From assembly GCA_934630515.1 (NCBI GenBank), contig CAKTVV010000027.1:1-29506 (forward strand): 29,506 nucleotides of DNA, written 5' to 3'. Below the pieces are notes generated by a model. That model was not told the DNA's origin. It saw only the letters and a program-made list of their open reading frames with translations, and did no database searches. Numbering within the stretch: position 1 is the stretch's first letter; every line of letters begins with the position of its first letter. Source of the DNA: an uncultured Eubacteriales bacterium. GTDB taxonomy: Bacteria; Bacillota; Clostridia; Oscillospirales; Acutalibacteraceae. Positions 1 to 6,702 of this stretch are shown here, in pieces. The translations under genes were made by a program, and so were the position numbers.

Positions 1-128
1 GTGTATTTGTCCACTTTCTGCATCTGCTTCAAGTGATAATAAAAGGTTGCACGGGGCATTTGAGCGATTGAGAGAAGAATCTTGAGTGCGTGTCTTTGCC
101 TTAGTTCCTGAACTACCAGCGTTTTTTG
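1..128 (-). pseudogene. IS3 orfB transposase, N-terminal fragment (truncated by window edge)
   Basis: The minus strand encodes VVQELRQRHALKILLSIAQM followed by PRATFYYHLKQMQKVDKY, which is the characteristic start of IS3/IS150 OrfB (the HTH_21-type region before the DDE integrase domain). It is entered from orfA through an AAAAAAC run at about 121-128, the usual programmed -1 slip site in this family. Only about 40 residues are visible, so the state of the catalytic domain cannot be judged. Because the upstream orfA is broken, the natural frameshifted OrfAB product could not be made from this copy. Confidence 0.75.
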
Positions 129-396
129 TGCCGGCGTCGCTCGTCTTCCAAAACCAAGGCTTGCAATTTTTTTAGGTATTCATTCTCCGCTCGCAGCCGC
201 TGGACTTCTGCCAGCAAATCTTCTTCTACCTCTTTCGGCAGCGTTCCGGACCTGCCCTTGCTGCAACACGCTTGTCATCGCTGACCTCAAATTGTCTCGC
301 TGTCTCGCAGTAACTTAACTTTTCCTTCAGCATGGTTTCCACAACCAGTTTCTTGAATTCCGGTGTGTATCGTTTGTTCGGTGCTCCCTTTGGCAT
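113..396 (-). pseudogene. IS3 orfA transposase, deleted and frameshifted
   Basis: From the ATG at 396 the frame reads MPKGAPNKRYTPEFKKLVVE and continues as an IS3 OrfA helix-turn-helix through VSDDKRVAA. It then jumps to another frame and stops at 226-228 after 56 residues. The alternative frame resumes OrfA-like sequence (LPKEVEEDLLAEVQRLRAEN, leucine-zipper region) and ends at 113. Intact family members have about 20 more residues at this junction (an AWERIYL...RRG-like segment, from memory), so the simplest reading is a short deletion that also shifted the frame. The break lies near 250-265. Confidence 0.8.
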
Positions 397-404
397 AAAA
401 ATCA

Positions 405-447
405 CCCCATTCGTTAGACATTATATCACTTTGTCTAACAAATGGGG
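405..447. repeat. Inverted repeat inside the IS end
   Basis: Bases 405-420 and 432-447 are complementary over 16 bp with one mismatch, around an 11-nt loop. The minus strand carries TATAAT within the loop-proximal part (420-425), a likely -10 element for the transposase. The structure sits between the IS terminus (456) and the orfA start (396). It could act as a transposase operator or as a barrier to read-through; this is inference. Confidence 0.6.
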
Positions 448-499
448 TGCAGTTCATTGATCCACGGTGCATTTTGTGCATAAATTAAGAAAAACCGTC

Positions 500-528
500 T
501 TGTCAAAGATCTTGCGTTGTAGTATAAT
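500..528 (+). promoter_or_regulatory. Sigma-A promoter for the GGDEF gene
   Basis: TTGTCA at 500-505 and TATAAT at 523-528 are separated by 17 bp, a near-consensus vegetative promoter. Transcription would begin near 535. That lies downstream of the possible ATG codons at 467 and 530 of the following frame, which argues for a later translation start. The promoter is only about 44 bp from the end of the IS remnant. Confidence 0.7.
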
Positions 529-550
529 CATGCTGGAGGTCAGTCTGGGG

Positions 551-1714
551 GTGGGTCTGATAGCTATCATTTACTATGCTGAGGTCAATCTGATCTGTAT
601 AATTCTGCTGGCGCTGTTTTCCATGCAGATGCGCTATCGCAGTGACCGCTCCTCGGCAGAAAACCGGGTATTCAGCCTGATGCTGTGGGTGACGATGGTG
701 CTGTGTGCATCGGATATGGTGGCGGGGATCTGCCGGGGACGGTTTTTCCCCGGCGCCCGGACGGTGATCGCCGTCAGCAATCTGCTGTATTATGAGGCGA
801 TCTCGGTGGTGTGCTACCTGTGGCTGGTCTATGTGCTGATCCGGCTGAAGATCATCAAGAAGCACATCCGTGGTCCGCTGCTCTGCGTCACCTCGCTGCT
901 GGGGATCTCGGCCTTGACGCTGTCCAATCCGTGGACGGGCTTTTTGTTTACGATCGATGAGAATAATCTGTATACCCGGAGCAGCGGCGTGTGGCTGCAC
1001 TGGCTGGTGTCCTGGTCCTATCTGCTGATCTCCACCGGGATCACGGTGGGGGTGATGCTGCAAAAGCGGAACCGGCATAAACGGCGCAAGCTGCGGGTGC
1101 TGCTGTATTTCATTATCGCTCCGGTGGTGGCGGCGGTCGTGCAGATGCGCTTTTATGGGGTCAGCTGTTTTCAGGTGGGGATCACGCTGGCGATTGCGAT
1201 CGTGTCCCTGATGGAGCAGAATACGCAGATGCTTACCGATCCGCTGACCGGTCTGAATAACCGCTATGGCCTTGACTGCTACTGGGAGAGCTATGCCCAG
1301 CATAACGCTGAGCCCCAGCTGTGTGCGATGATGATCGATATTGACAGCTTCAAGCAGGTGAATGACCGGTTCGGGCATCTGGAGGGGGATCGGGCGCTGA
1401 CGGATGTGGCGTATGCAGTACAGCGCAGCTGCGAAAGCCTGTTGCCCCGGGCATTTATGTGCCGGTATGGCGGCGACGAATTTTTGGTGATCGCACGGGA
1501 TTGCAACCGCACGACGATGAATCTGCTGGCGGCGCAGATTTATCAGCGCCTGGAGCGCAAAAACAGGGAGGAGCAGTATCCCTATCGGCTGTCTGTCAGC
1601 ATCGGAATAGCCGACGGGGGATGCAGCGAGCCGGAGGATATGTATCGATTGCTCCGGGTGGCGGACGAGACCATGTATCATACCAAAACGGAAAAACGGG
1701 ACAAACGGCGCTGA
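551..1714 (+). CDS. Membrane-bound GGDEF diguanylate cyclase
   Basis: The C-terminal half is a GGDEF domain that makes cyclic di-GMP from two GTP. It begins at LTDPLTGLNNR, contains the metal-site stretch MMIDIDSFKQVND and has an intact GGDEF motif at 1469-1483 (about residue 307 from this start). The autoinhibitory RxxD I-site before the motif is not conserved (RAFM), so product inhibition at that site is unlikely. The N-terminal half has six to seven hydrophobic segments and resembles the transmembrane sensor of clostridial cyclases. The frame stays open upstream with ATG at 467 and 530, but the promoter at 500-528 would start transcription after both. GTG 551 (GGAGG at 535-539, spacing 11) is the best start. 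The gene is monocistronic, with its own terminator. Confidence 0.88.
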   Translation: MGLIAIIYYAEVNLICIILLALFSMQMRYRSDRSSAENRVFSLMLWVTMVLCASDMVAGICRGRFFPGARTVIAVSNLLYYEAISVVCYLWLVYVLIRLKIIKKHIRGPLLCVTSLLGISALTLSNPWTGFLFTIDENNLYTRSSGVWLHWLVSWSYLLISTGITVGVMLQKRNRHKRRKLRVLLYFIIAPVVAAVVQMRFYGVSCFQVGITLAIAIVSLMEQNTQMLTDPLTGLNNRYGLDCYWESYAQHNAEPQLCAMMIDIDSFKQVNDRFGHLEGDRALTDVAYAVQRSCESLLPRAFMCRYGGDEFLVIARDCNRTTMNLLAAQIYQRLERKNREEQYPYRLSVSIGIADGGCSEPEDMYRLLRVADETMYHTKTEKRDKRR

Positions 1715-1733
1715 CCGGTGAATGCAACAGAGA

Positions 1734-1764
1734 GGCGTGCAGGAGGATCTCCTGCACGCCTTTT
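1734..1764 (+). terminator. Rho-independent terminator after the GGDEF gene
   Basis: A perfect 12-bp stem (1734-1745 with 1749-1760), a 3-nt loop and a following TTTT lie 19 bp after the stop codon. Strong intrinsic terminator for the plus strand. Confidence 0.9.
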
Positions 1765-1999
1765 ATGTCCGGTGCTGCAAACCGGACCGATCTGCCCGCT
1801 TTCGCTGAAAGAGAGCCCCCGGAGCAGCCACGCACCGGAATGTATCTGTGTCGGATCGGCTGGCGGCCTGCGCTGCGGTGGGCGGGGGATGTGCACCTGT
1901 TAAGGATCCGGCATAGGTAAAGCCCTACACCGCACCGCCGCAAAGGCGGTGGGCTGATGCATGGATACAATTCCTTTGGAAATTCCTCGCTGAATAGAC
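1765..1999. other. Non-coding stretch with two hairpins
   Basis: No convincing gene is visible between the two terminators. It holds a 7-bp hairpin (1767-1773 with 1781-1787) and a hairpin with a 7-bp GC-rich stem, CACCGCC/GGCGGTG (1933-1939 with 1945-1951), inside an outer AGCCC/GGGCT pairing (1921-1925 with 1951-1955, sharing base 1951). Short open frames here have atypical composition and no ribosome sites. The hairpins may be the remains of a repeat or part of a 3-prime untranslated region of ftsZ; no function can be assigned. Confidence 0.4.
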
Positions 2000-2000
2000 G

Positions 2001-2041
2001 AAAAGCCCGTTTCCGACTCACTTGGTCGGGAACGGGCTTTT
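2001..2041. terminator. Bidirectional terminator between GGDEF gene and ftsZ
   Basis: Arms 2001-2017 and 2025-2041 pair over 17 bp with one wobble around a 7-nt loop. They are flanked by AAAA on the left and TTTT on the right, so each strand ends in a U-run. It lies about 57 bp past the ftsZ stop and would end ftsZ transcription on the minus strand. Confidence 0.85.
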
Positions 2042-2098
2042 ATATACCGATCCATGCTGCATAGGCACAGCTGTTCTGCGCCCAATGTCCGGGGTCGA

Positions 2099-3214
2099 TC
2101 AGACCTCGTTGTTCTCCGCATTGCGGCGGCTGAAGATCCGGTTGATCTCCTCCAGATCGTCGTCCTCCCAAGAGAGAGACGGAGTCTCGCCGGAGGAGTT
2201 GTCGCCGTCCCGCCGGGCGTGGATGATCCGCTGTCCGTTTTCCTGCCGCTCCTTTTCGTCCGCCGTCAGGCCGGTGGCGATGACCGTCACGCTGATGGCG
2301 TCGCCCATCTTCTCGTTGAGGCTGTAGCCCCAGATGATGGTGGCGTCGGGGCTGACCAGATCGCTGATGGTGCTGGTCGCCTTCTCCATTTCCTCAAAGT
2401 CCAGATCCTCGGGCGCCATAATATTGATCAGCACGCCGTGGGCGTTCTCGATGGTGGTCTCCAGCAGGGGACTGTCCACCGCCGCCTTGGCAGCCTCTTC
2501 GGCACGGTCCTTACCCTCGGCCCGTCCCACACCCATATGGGCATAGCCGGCATCCTTCATCACGGTCAGCACATCGGCAAAGTCCAGATTGATGTCGCCG
2601 GCGGTCTGGATCAGCTCGGAGATGCTCTGCACTCCCTGCCGCAGCACATCGTCTGCCAGCTGGAACGCATTTTTCATGGTGAGCTTTTCGGTGGCGACCA
2701 GCTTGATGCGGTCATTGGGGATGACCACCAGACTGTCCACATGCTCCTTCAGCGCCTTGATGCCGTCCTCCGCCTGCTCCATCCGGCGGCGCCCCTCAAA
2801 GGAGAAGGGCTTGGTGACGATACCCACCGTGAGGATACCCATATCCCGGGCAATCTCCGCCACCACAGGGGCAGCGCCGGTACCGGTGCCGCCGCCCATG
2901 CCGGCGGTCACGAATACCATGTTGGCGCCCTGCAGCGCTGTCACGATCTCGTCCCGGCTCTCCTCGGCAGCCCGCTGCCCACGCTCGGGGTTGCCGCCGG
3001 CGCCGTGGCCGTGGGTCAGCTTTTCCCCAATCTGGATCTTATGAGAAGCCTGCGAAATATCCAATACGGCTGCATCGGTGTTCACAGCCAGAAACTCTAC
3101 GCCACGCACATCGGCTTGGATCATGCGGTTGATGGCGTTGCCGCCGCCGCCGCCGACGCCGATCACCTTGATGACCACTTTGGTCTCCGGGACCATTGCA
3201 TCGATCTGCATCAT
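2099..3214 (-). CDS. ftsZ: Cell division protein FtsZ
   Basis: Tubulin-like GTPase that assembles the division ring; 371 residues from this start. It has the nucleotide-binding glycine loop (IGVGGGGGNAINRM near the N terminus), the tubulin signature GGGTGTG at about 107-113, and the T7 synergy loop NLDFADV. The frame is open to 3313, but a consensus promoter at 3272-3300 starts transcription near 3265, so the start is ATG 3214 (or the adjacent ATG 3211), preceded by GGGAGG at 3226-3231. The C-terminal tail ends DDLEEINRIFSRRNAENNEV. This only loosely resembles the usual DIPxFLRxR partner-binding peptide: the proline is missing and the motif is followed by an extra acidic tail. The gene stands alone, away from a dcw cluster. 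Confidence 0.97.
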   Translation of the reverse strand: MMQIDAMVPETKVVIKVIGVGGGGGNAINRMIQADVRGVEFLAVNTDAAVLDISQASHKIQIGEKLTHGHGAGGNPERGQRAAEESRDEIVTALQGANMVFVTAGMGGGTGTGAAPVVAEIARDMGILTVGIVTKPFSFEGRRRMEQAEDGIKALKEHVDSLVVIPNDRIKLVATEKLTMKNAFQLADDVLRQGVQSISELIQTAGDINLDFADVLTVMKDAGYAHMGVGRAEGKDRAEEAAKAAVDSPLLETTIENAHGVLINIMAPEDLDFEEMEKATSTISDLVSPDATIIWGYSLNEKMGDAISVTVIATGLTADEKERQENGQRIIHARRDGDNSSGETPSLSWEDDDLEEINRIFSRRNAENNEV

Positions 3215-3271
3215 GTTTGCATCGTCCTCCCGTCGGAACAAGGGGTTCCCTTTTCCTAATGTATTAAACCC

Positions 3272-3300
3272 ATTATAGCACACGCTATTTGGATTTTCAA
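3272..3300 (-). promoter_or_regulatory. Sigma-A promoter of ftsZ
   Basis: On the minus strand TTGAAA (3295-3300) and TATAAT (3272-3277) are 17 bp apart. Predicted transcription start is near 3265, leaving a leader of about 50 nt. It fixes the ftsZ start downstream of 3265. Confidence 0.85.
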
Positions 3301-3384
3301 CAGGAATTTTCACACTTTTCTATAATGTTTGCCGGTGCGAAAGGGCGCCGCTCATTTCGGGGCGGAAAATGCAGATTTTTTCTG

Positions 3385-3413
3385 TTGTCATTTTTGTGTA
3401 AAAGTGGTATACT
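3385..3413 (+). promoter_or_regulatory. Sigma-A promoter with extended -10
   Basis: TTGTCA (3385-3390), 17-bp spacer and TATACT (3408-3413), preceded by TGG as in an extended -10. It drives the beta-helix acyltransferase gene that starts 27 bp downstream with AAGGAGG at 3427-3433. Confidence 0.8.
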
Positions 3414-3439
3414 AATGGAAAATATAAGGAGGCTGTTTT

Positions 3440-4117
3440 ATGGATGTTTCAGCATTGACGGTCGCAGCATTGTACGATCTGACCCACACGGCGGCGCAGC
3501 CGCTGCTGGCGGGGGTCACCTATCCCTGGGAGGCGCTGGATGGCATCGGCGCCTTGATCCGGCAGCTGGGGGCGACGCTGCCGGCGGCGGATTACGTCCA
3601 TCCGGCGCCCACGGTGTGGGTCCACCGGTCAGCGACGGTGTTTGAGAGCGCCTATCTGGGCGAGAACGTCATCATCGGCGCCGATACCGAGGTGCGCCAC
3701 GGGGCGTTTATCCGGGGCAACGCTCTGGTGGGCTGCGGCGCTGTGGTGGGTAATTCCACTGAGCTGAAAAACGTCATTCTGTTTGACGGCGTGCAGGTGC
3801 CCCACTATAACTATGTGGGGGACTCCATTTTGGGATACAAGGCGCATATGGGAGCGGGCAGCATCACCTCCAATGTGAAAAGCGACAAGCAGCCGGTGGT
3901 GATCCGGCTGGGGGAAGAGCGCATCGCCACCGGGCGGAAAAAGCTGGGCGCCATGCTGGGAGACCGGGTGGAGGTGGGCTGCGGCAGCGTGCTGAACCCC
4001 GGAACGGTCGTCGGCGCCGACGCCCGGGTGTATCCGCTGTCGGCGGTGCGGGGCTTCGTCCCGCCGCACAGCATCTATAAGCGGCAGGGGGAGATCGCCG
4101 TTATCCGGGAGGAATAA
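3440..4117 (+). CDS. Left-handed beta-helix acyltransferase, GlmU C-domain-like
   Basis: A 225-residue protein made almost entirely of hexapeptide repeats (LbetaH fold). The stretch VPHYNYVGDSILGYKAHMGA, with a candidate catalytic His122, and the following GSITSN match the acetyltransferase half of GlmU, where the histidine deprotonates the sugar amine acceptor. No nucleotidyltransferase domain (LxGGxGTRM-type) is present, so it is a stand-alone acyltransferase or a regulatory/nucleotide-sugar-related relative. Acetyl-CoA as donor is family knowledge; the acceptor is unknown. It has its own promoter and an ideal ribosome site (AAGGAGG, spacing 6). The downstream tiny gene on the other strand converges with it, 7 bp after its stop. 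Confidence 0.85.
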   Translation: MDVSALTVAALYDLTHTAAQPLLAGVTYPWEALDGIGALIRQLGATLPAADYVHPAPTVWVHRSATVFESAYLGENVIIGADTEVRHGAFIRGNALVGCGAVVGNSTELKNVILFDGVQVPHYNYVGDSILGYKAHMGAGSITSNVKSDKQPVVIRLGEERIATGRKKLGAMLGDRVEVGCGSVLNPGTVVGADARVYPLSAVRGFVPPHSIYKRQGEIAVIREE

Positions 4118-4124
4118 ACGGCGC

Positions 4125-4298
4125 TCACAGGGGGGATATTCTTCCGTTGAGACTTTCAAAGCGGTAAATGTATTGCCTGACGGCGGAAAGCACCTGCCGG
4201 TCAAGGGTGCGGTTCTCGCACCGGGCGATATATTGCAGCTTGGCGTATATCTCCGCTGGGAACGGTATTTCGACCGGAATTTTATTGTCTGTTTTCAA
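4125..4298 (-). CDS. Small Arc/ribbon-helix-helix-like protein (TTG start)
   Basis: 57 residues. The beta-strand-like start KIPVEIPFPAEIYAKLQYIA followed by a helix and RTLDRQVLSAVRQYIYRFE resembles Arc/MetJ ribbon-helix-helix DNA-binding proteins: an alternating N-terminal strand and two short helices. The TTG start is supported by GGGAGG at 4306-4311 with 7-nt spacing and by a near-consensus minus promoter (TTGACA 4386-4391, 17 bp, TATGAT 4363-4368). It is divergent from the XRE-family gene and shares with it a set of dyad sites. Its function is likely transcriptional regulation or a toxin-antitoxin-like antitoxin, but no toxin is adjacent. It is easily missed because of length and start codon. 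Confidence 0.65.
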   Translation of the reverse strand: MKTDNKIPVEIPFPAEIYAKLQYIARCENRTLDRQVLSAVRQYIYRFESLNGRISPL

Positions 4299-4362
4299 AA
4301 GCCGTCCTCCCTGTTTTTTGGTAGCTGTGGCAGCTTCTGGTAAAACTGTGGAATACTACCCA

Positions 4363-4413
4363 ATCATATGACAAATTGTCATGTTTGTCAAGCGGACAAT
4401 ATGACATAATGTC
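4363..4413. promoter_or_regulatory. Divergent promoters with three TGTC/GACA operator-like dyads
   Basis: Three inverted repeats follow one another: 4368-4382 (7+1+7, perfect), 4385-4399 (TTGTC/GACAA around 5 nt) and 4403-4413 (5+1+5, perfect). Their centres are 16-17 bp apart. They overlap a minus promoter (TTGACA 4386-4391 / TATGAT 4363-4368, spacer 17) and a possible plus promoter (TTGTCA 4377-4382 / TATGAC 4400-4405, spacer 17). This is the classic layout of an autoregulated operator set for the HTH protein encoded next to it; binding is inferred. Confidence 0.65.
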
Positions 4414-4426
4414 CTTGGGTGATGGT

Positions 4427-4645
4427 GTGAAGAACAATCTGAAACTGCTGCGCTGCCAGCGGGGCTATACACAGCTGACGGTGCAGATGAAAACGGGTAT
4501 CGAACAGGCGCTGCTGTCGAAATATGAGAACGGTGGACGGGTGCCGCCCACCGAGACGCTGGTGCGGCTGGCGGACTTTTATGGGGTCAGTCTGGATTAT
4601 TTGCTGTGCCGGACGGACGATCCGCAGCTGCACCGCCTGCCATAA
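4427..4645 (+). CDS. XRE/Cro-CI family HTH transcriptional regulator
   Basis: About 72 residues from GTG 4427, essentially one HTH_3 domain. Visible are NNLKLLRCQRGYTQLTVQMK (helices 1-2), IEQALLSKYENGGRVPPTET (recognition helix and turn) and LVRLADFYGVSLDYLLCRTD (helices 4-5). An in-frame ATG at 4409 exists, but it lies inside the last operator dyad and has no ribosome site. GTG 4427 follows GGTGAT, complementary to the 16S tail. No ligand-binding or dimerisation domain follows, as in small phage-like or plasmid-like repressors. With the divergent RHH-like gene it may be a relic of a mobile element or a small genetic switch (inference). Confidence 0.85.
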   Translation: MKNNLKLLRCQRGYTQLTVQMKTGIEQALLSKYENGGRVPPTETLVRLADFYGVSLDYLLCRTDDPQLHRLP

Positions 4646-4659
4646 AAAGGATGGGTTGT

Positions 4660-4694
4660 GACCCCGGGGTGGCTTACTGTGCTGCTCCGGGGTC
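4660..4694 (+). terminator. Weak terminator-like hairpin
   Basis: GACCCCGG (4660-4667) pairs with CCGGGGTC (4687-4694) around 19 nt, 14 bp after the regulator stop. It is followed only by GATTTG, a poor U-run, so termination is uncertain. Confidence 0.35.
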
Positions 4695-4751
4695 GATTTG
4701 TGCAGCAAACCTTGAAATTTGCGTTTTTCTCTATGCAGCGGCGGAAAAATG

Positions 4752-4760
4752 TGGTATACT
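4752..4760 (+). promoter_or_regulatory. Extended -10 promoter of the DUF975 gene
   Basis: TGGTATACT (TG at 4753 region plus TATACT 4755-4760) without a good -35 at 17 bp. It is the same extended -10 as at 3405-3413. Transcription would start near 4767, ahead of AGGAGG at 4783-4788. Confidence 0.5.
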
Positions 4761-4798
4761 ATGCCCGAACTCGTTTTGCGTCAGGAGGAGAGATACAT

Positions 4799-5734
4799 AT
4801 GTTCAATCGTGGATATTGGAAAGATTTAGCCAAACGCCGGATACAGGCCGCCTGGGGCGTGGCGGTGCTGGTAGCGCTGGTGGGGATGCTGCTGGGCGGC
4901 AGTCTCCGCCTGCAGAATCCGTATGCCCGTCTCACCGCCCAGCTCCGGTCGGGTGAGTCCTTTGGCGGCATCCGGGAGCAGCTGGAGGCATGGCTGGAGG
5001 ATGAGACCGATTCGGCGGGCAGCAACCGGGACGGAGAAGCCGCCGACAATTTCTTTGATCTGGATACGGACTTCGGAAATGATCTGGGCGCTGAGCTACC
5101 CGATGACTGGGATTTTCGCTCCAGCGAGACGTGGCCGGTGATTGCAGGGATTCTGGGCGTGCTGCTGATCATCATCGGCGTCTTTATGGTGCTTGCCGTC
5201 CTCTATACCATCTTTGTGGGGAATGTGATCGGCACCGGTATGCGGGGATGGTTTCTCCGCTATAGCCGGGGCGAAAACGCCCCCTTTGGGGAGCTGTTCG
5301 CCTCCTTCCGCATTTATCTGCCGGTGGTCGCTGCCAATTTCCTGCGGAGCCTGTATACCTTTCTGTGGTCGCTGCTGTTTGTCATCCCCGGTATCGTGAA
5401 ATCCTATGCCTACAGCATGACCGACTACATCATCTACGAGAACCCGAATTTGTCCGCCAATCAGGCCATCACCCTCAGCCGGGAACTGACTCAGGGGGCT
5501 AAGTGGGATCTGTTTGTGCTGGATCTGAGCTTCATCGGCTGGAATCTGCTCAGCGCCTTGACCTTCGGACTTCTGGGGATCCTGTACGTCAACCCCTACT
5601 ATTCCACGGCGCACGCCATGGTGTATGACAGCCTGAAAATGACCGCCATCCAGTCCGGGCGGCTGACCTGGGCGGATTTCGGTCAGGTGGCTCCGGTGTA
5701 TACACAGCCGATGACGGGCGGGGAGAGCTACTGA
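4799..5734 (+). CDS. DUF975-family integral membrane protein
   Basis: 311 residues from ATG 4799 (AGGAGG 10 nt upstream; the longer open frame to 4658 crosses the likely promoter). A short cytoplasmic start with RGYWKDLAKRRIQAAWGVAV leads into the first membrane helix. An acidic, soluble loop of about 80 residues (rich in Asp/Glu) follows, then several helices with the DUF975 hallmarks: GNVIGTGMRGWFLRYSRGE, VIPGIVKSYAYSMTDYIIYE, and NPNLSANQAITLSRELTQG. The family is widespread in Firmicutes and has no assigned biochemical role. The next gene begins 1 nt after its stop, so the two are probably co-translated. Confidence 0.85.
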   Translation: MFNRGYWKDLAKRRIQAAWGVAVLVALVGMLLGGSLRLQNPYARLTAQLRSGESFGGIREQLEAWLEDETDSAGSNRDGEAADNFFDLDTDFGNDLGAELPDDWDFRSSETWPVIAGILGVLLIIIGVFMVLAVLYTIFVGNVIGTGMRGWFLRYSRGENAPFGELFASFRIYLPVVAANFLRSLYTFLWSLLFVIPGIVKSYAYSMTDYIIYENPNLSANQAITLSRELTQGAKWDLFVLDLSFIGWNLLSALTFGLLGILYVNPYYSTAHAMVYDSLKMTAIQSGRLTWADFGQVAPVYTQPMTGGESY

Positions 5735-5735
5735 C

Positions 5736-6680
5736 GTGCTGCAGGATTTTTGGACGGTTGCGCAAAATGTGCTGACCTTATTTATACTCATTTTTGCAGG
5801 GGTTTGCTGTCAAAAATTCCGGCTGCTCAATGAGGCGGCTGTCAAATGCTGCGCCAACGTGGTGCTGTATATCGCCACCCCCTGCGTGGTGATCAAGTCC
5901 TGCATCCGGGAGTTTGACGTGGCGATGCTCCGGGGATTTTTGATCGTGGTGGCGGCGGCGGTGGCGAACCACCTGCTGCTCATCGCCATCGCCCATCTGC
6001 TGTTCCGGGACAAGGACGAGGGACGGCGGCGGGTGCTGCGGTTCGCCACGGTGTTTTCCAATGCAGGCTATATGGCGATCCCGCTGCAGCAGGCGGTGCT
6101 GGGGGACGAGGGCGTGTTTTACTGCGCCGCCTACATCATCGTGTTCAATATCGTGATGTGGACCTACGGCGTGGTGGATATGAGCGGGCAGACCGGCGAG
6201 CTGTCCGGCAAAAGGCTGCTGCTGAATCCCGGGATCTTAGGGGTGCTGCTGGGGCTGGTGGTGTTTCTGTTCCCGATCCCCGTGCCGGGGGTGCTGCAGG
6301 ATGCGCTGGGTCATATGGCGAATCTGAATACTCCCATCCCGATGCTGATCGTGGGCTATTATCTGGCGCAGACCGACCTGAAGGCGGCGGTGCGGGATGG
6401 ACGCAGCTATCTGTGTCTGGCGGTGCGACTGGTGCTGATGCCGCTGCTGGCGCTGGGTCTGCTGCTGCTGTGCGGTGTGCGGGGCACGGTGCTGGTGTCG
6501 GTGATGATCTGCATCAGCACCCCGGTGGCGACGGCGTGTACCATGTTCGCCACCCGGTATGACCGTAACCCCCTCTTGTCGGTGAATCTGGTGTCTTTAT
6601 CGACTTTGTGTGCGGTGGTAACGATGCCGCTGGTGATTGCGCTGACCAGCCAGCTGAGCCAGCTGCCGCCGCTGCTTTAA
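5736..6680 (+). CDS. AEC-family (auxin efflux carrier-like) transporter
   Basis: 314 residues, GTG start 1 nt after the DUF975 stop, with GGGAG at 5721-5725. Hydrophobic throughout, with about ten membrane segments split by a central hydrophilic stretch near residues 145-160, as in the Mem_trans (PF03547) family. Recognisable features include the N-terminal half with NEAAVKCCANVVLYIATPCV, the AGYMAIPLQQAVLGDEGVFY region and the C-terminal STPVATACTMFATRYDRN. Bacterial members export or exchange organic acids such as malate or malonate (family knowledge); the substrate here cannot be read. Position upstream of carbohydrate genes suggests, but does not show, fermentation-product export. Confidence 0.88.
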   Translation: MLQDFWTVAQNVLTLFILIFAGVCCQKFRLLNEAAVKCCANVVLYIATPCVVIKSCIREFDVAMLRGFLIVVAAAVANHLLLIAIAHLLFRDKDEGRRRVLRFATVFSNAGYMAIPLQQAVLGDEGVFYCAAYIIVFNIVMWTYGVVDMSGQTGELSGKRLLLNPGILGVLLGLVVFLFPIPVPGVLQDALGHMANLNTPIPMLIVGYYLAQTDLKAAVRDGRSYLCLAVRLVLMPLLALGLLLLCGVRGTVLVSVMICISTPVATACTMFATRYDRNPLLSVNLVSLSTLCAVVTMPLVIALTSQLSQLPPLL

Positions 6681-6702
6681 GACGGATCAAGGAGAAAAGA
6701 CG

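Larger units (their letters stand above)
1..456 (-). mobile_element. IS3-family (IS150-like) insertion sequence, one end, decayed
   Basis: Reading the minus strand, a terminal sequence beginning TGAACTGCACCCCATTTG starts at 456 and is followed by an orfA-like reading frame and then the first part of orfB, which leaves the window at base 1. The TG...CA terminus and the orfA/orfB layout with an A6 slip site are typical of the IS3 family. OrfA carries an internal deletion, so this copy is probably not autonomous. It ends about 44 bp before the promoter of the diguanylate cyclase gene. The other end and any target duplication lie outside the window. Confidence 0.85.

Noticed and set aside
287..481. 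Minus-strand frame starting at 481 across the IS end
   Set aside because: It overlaps the IS terminus and orfA in another frame; the orfA frame from 396 is the one with family sequence.
503..1681. 392-codon minus-strand open frame across the GGDEF gene
   Set aside because: Mirror frame of a GC-rich gene: rich in His, Gln, Arg and Pro, no ribosome site, no domain. The GGDEF reading has clear motifs.
2054..3259. 401-codon plus-strand open frame over ftsZ
   Set aside because: Antisense shadow; the minus strand is unmistakable FtsZ. Composition (Asp/His/Gly-rich) is not protein-like.
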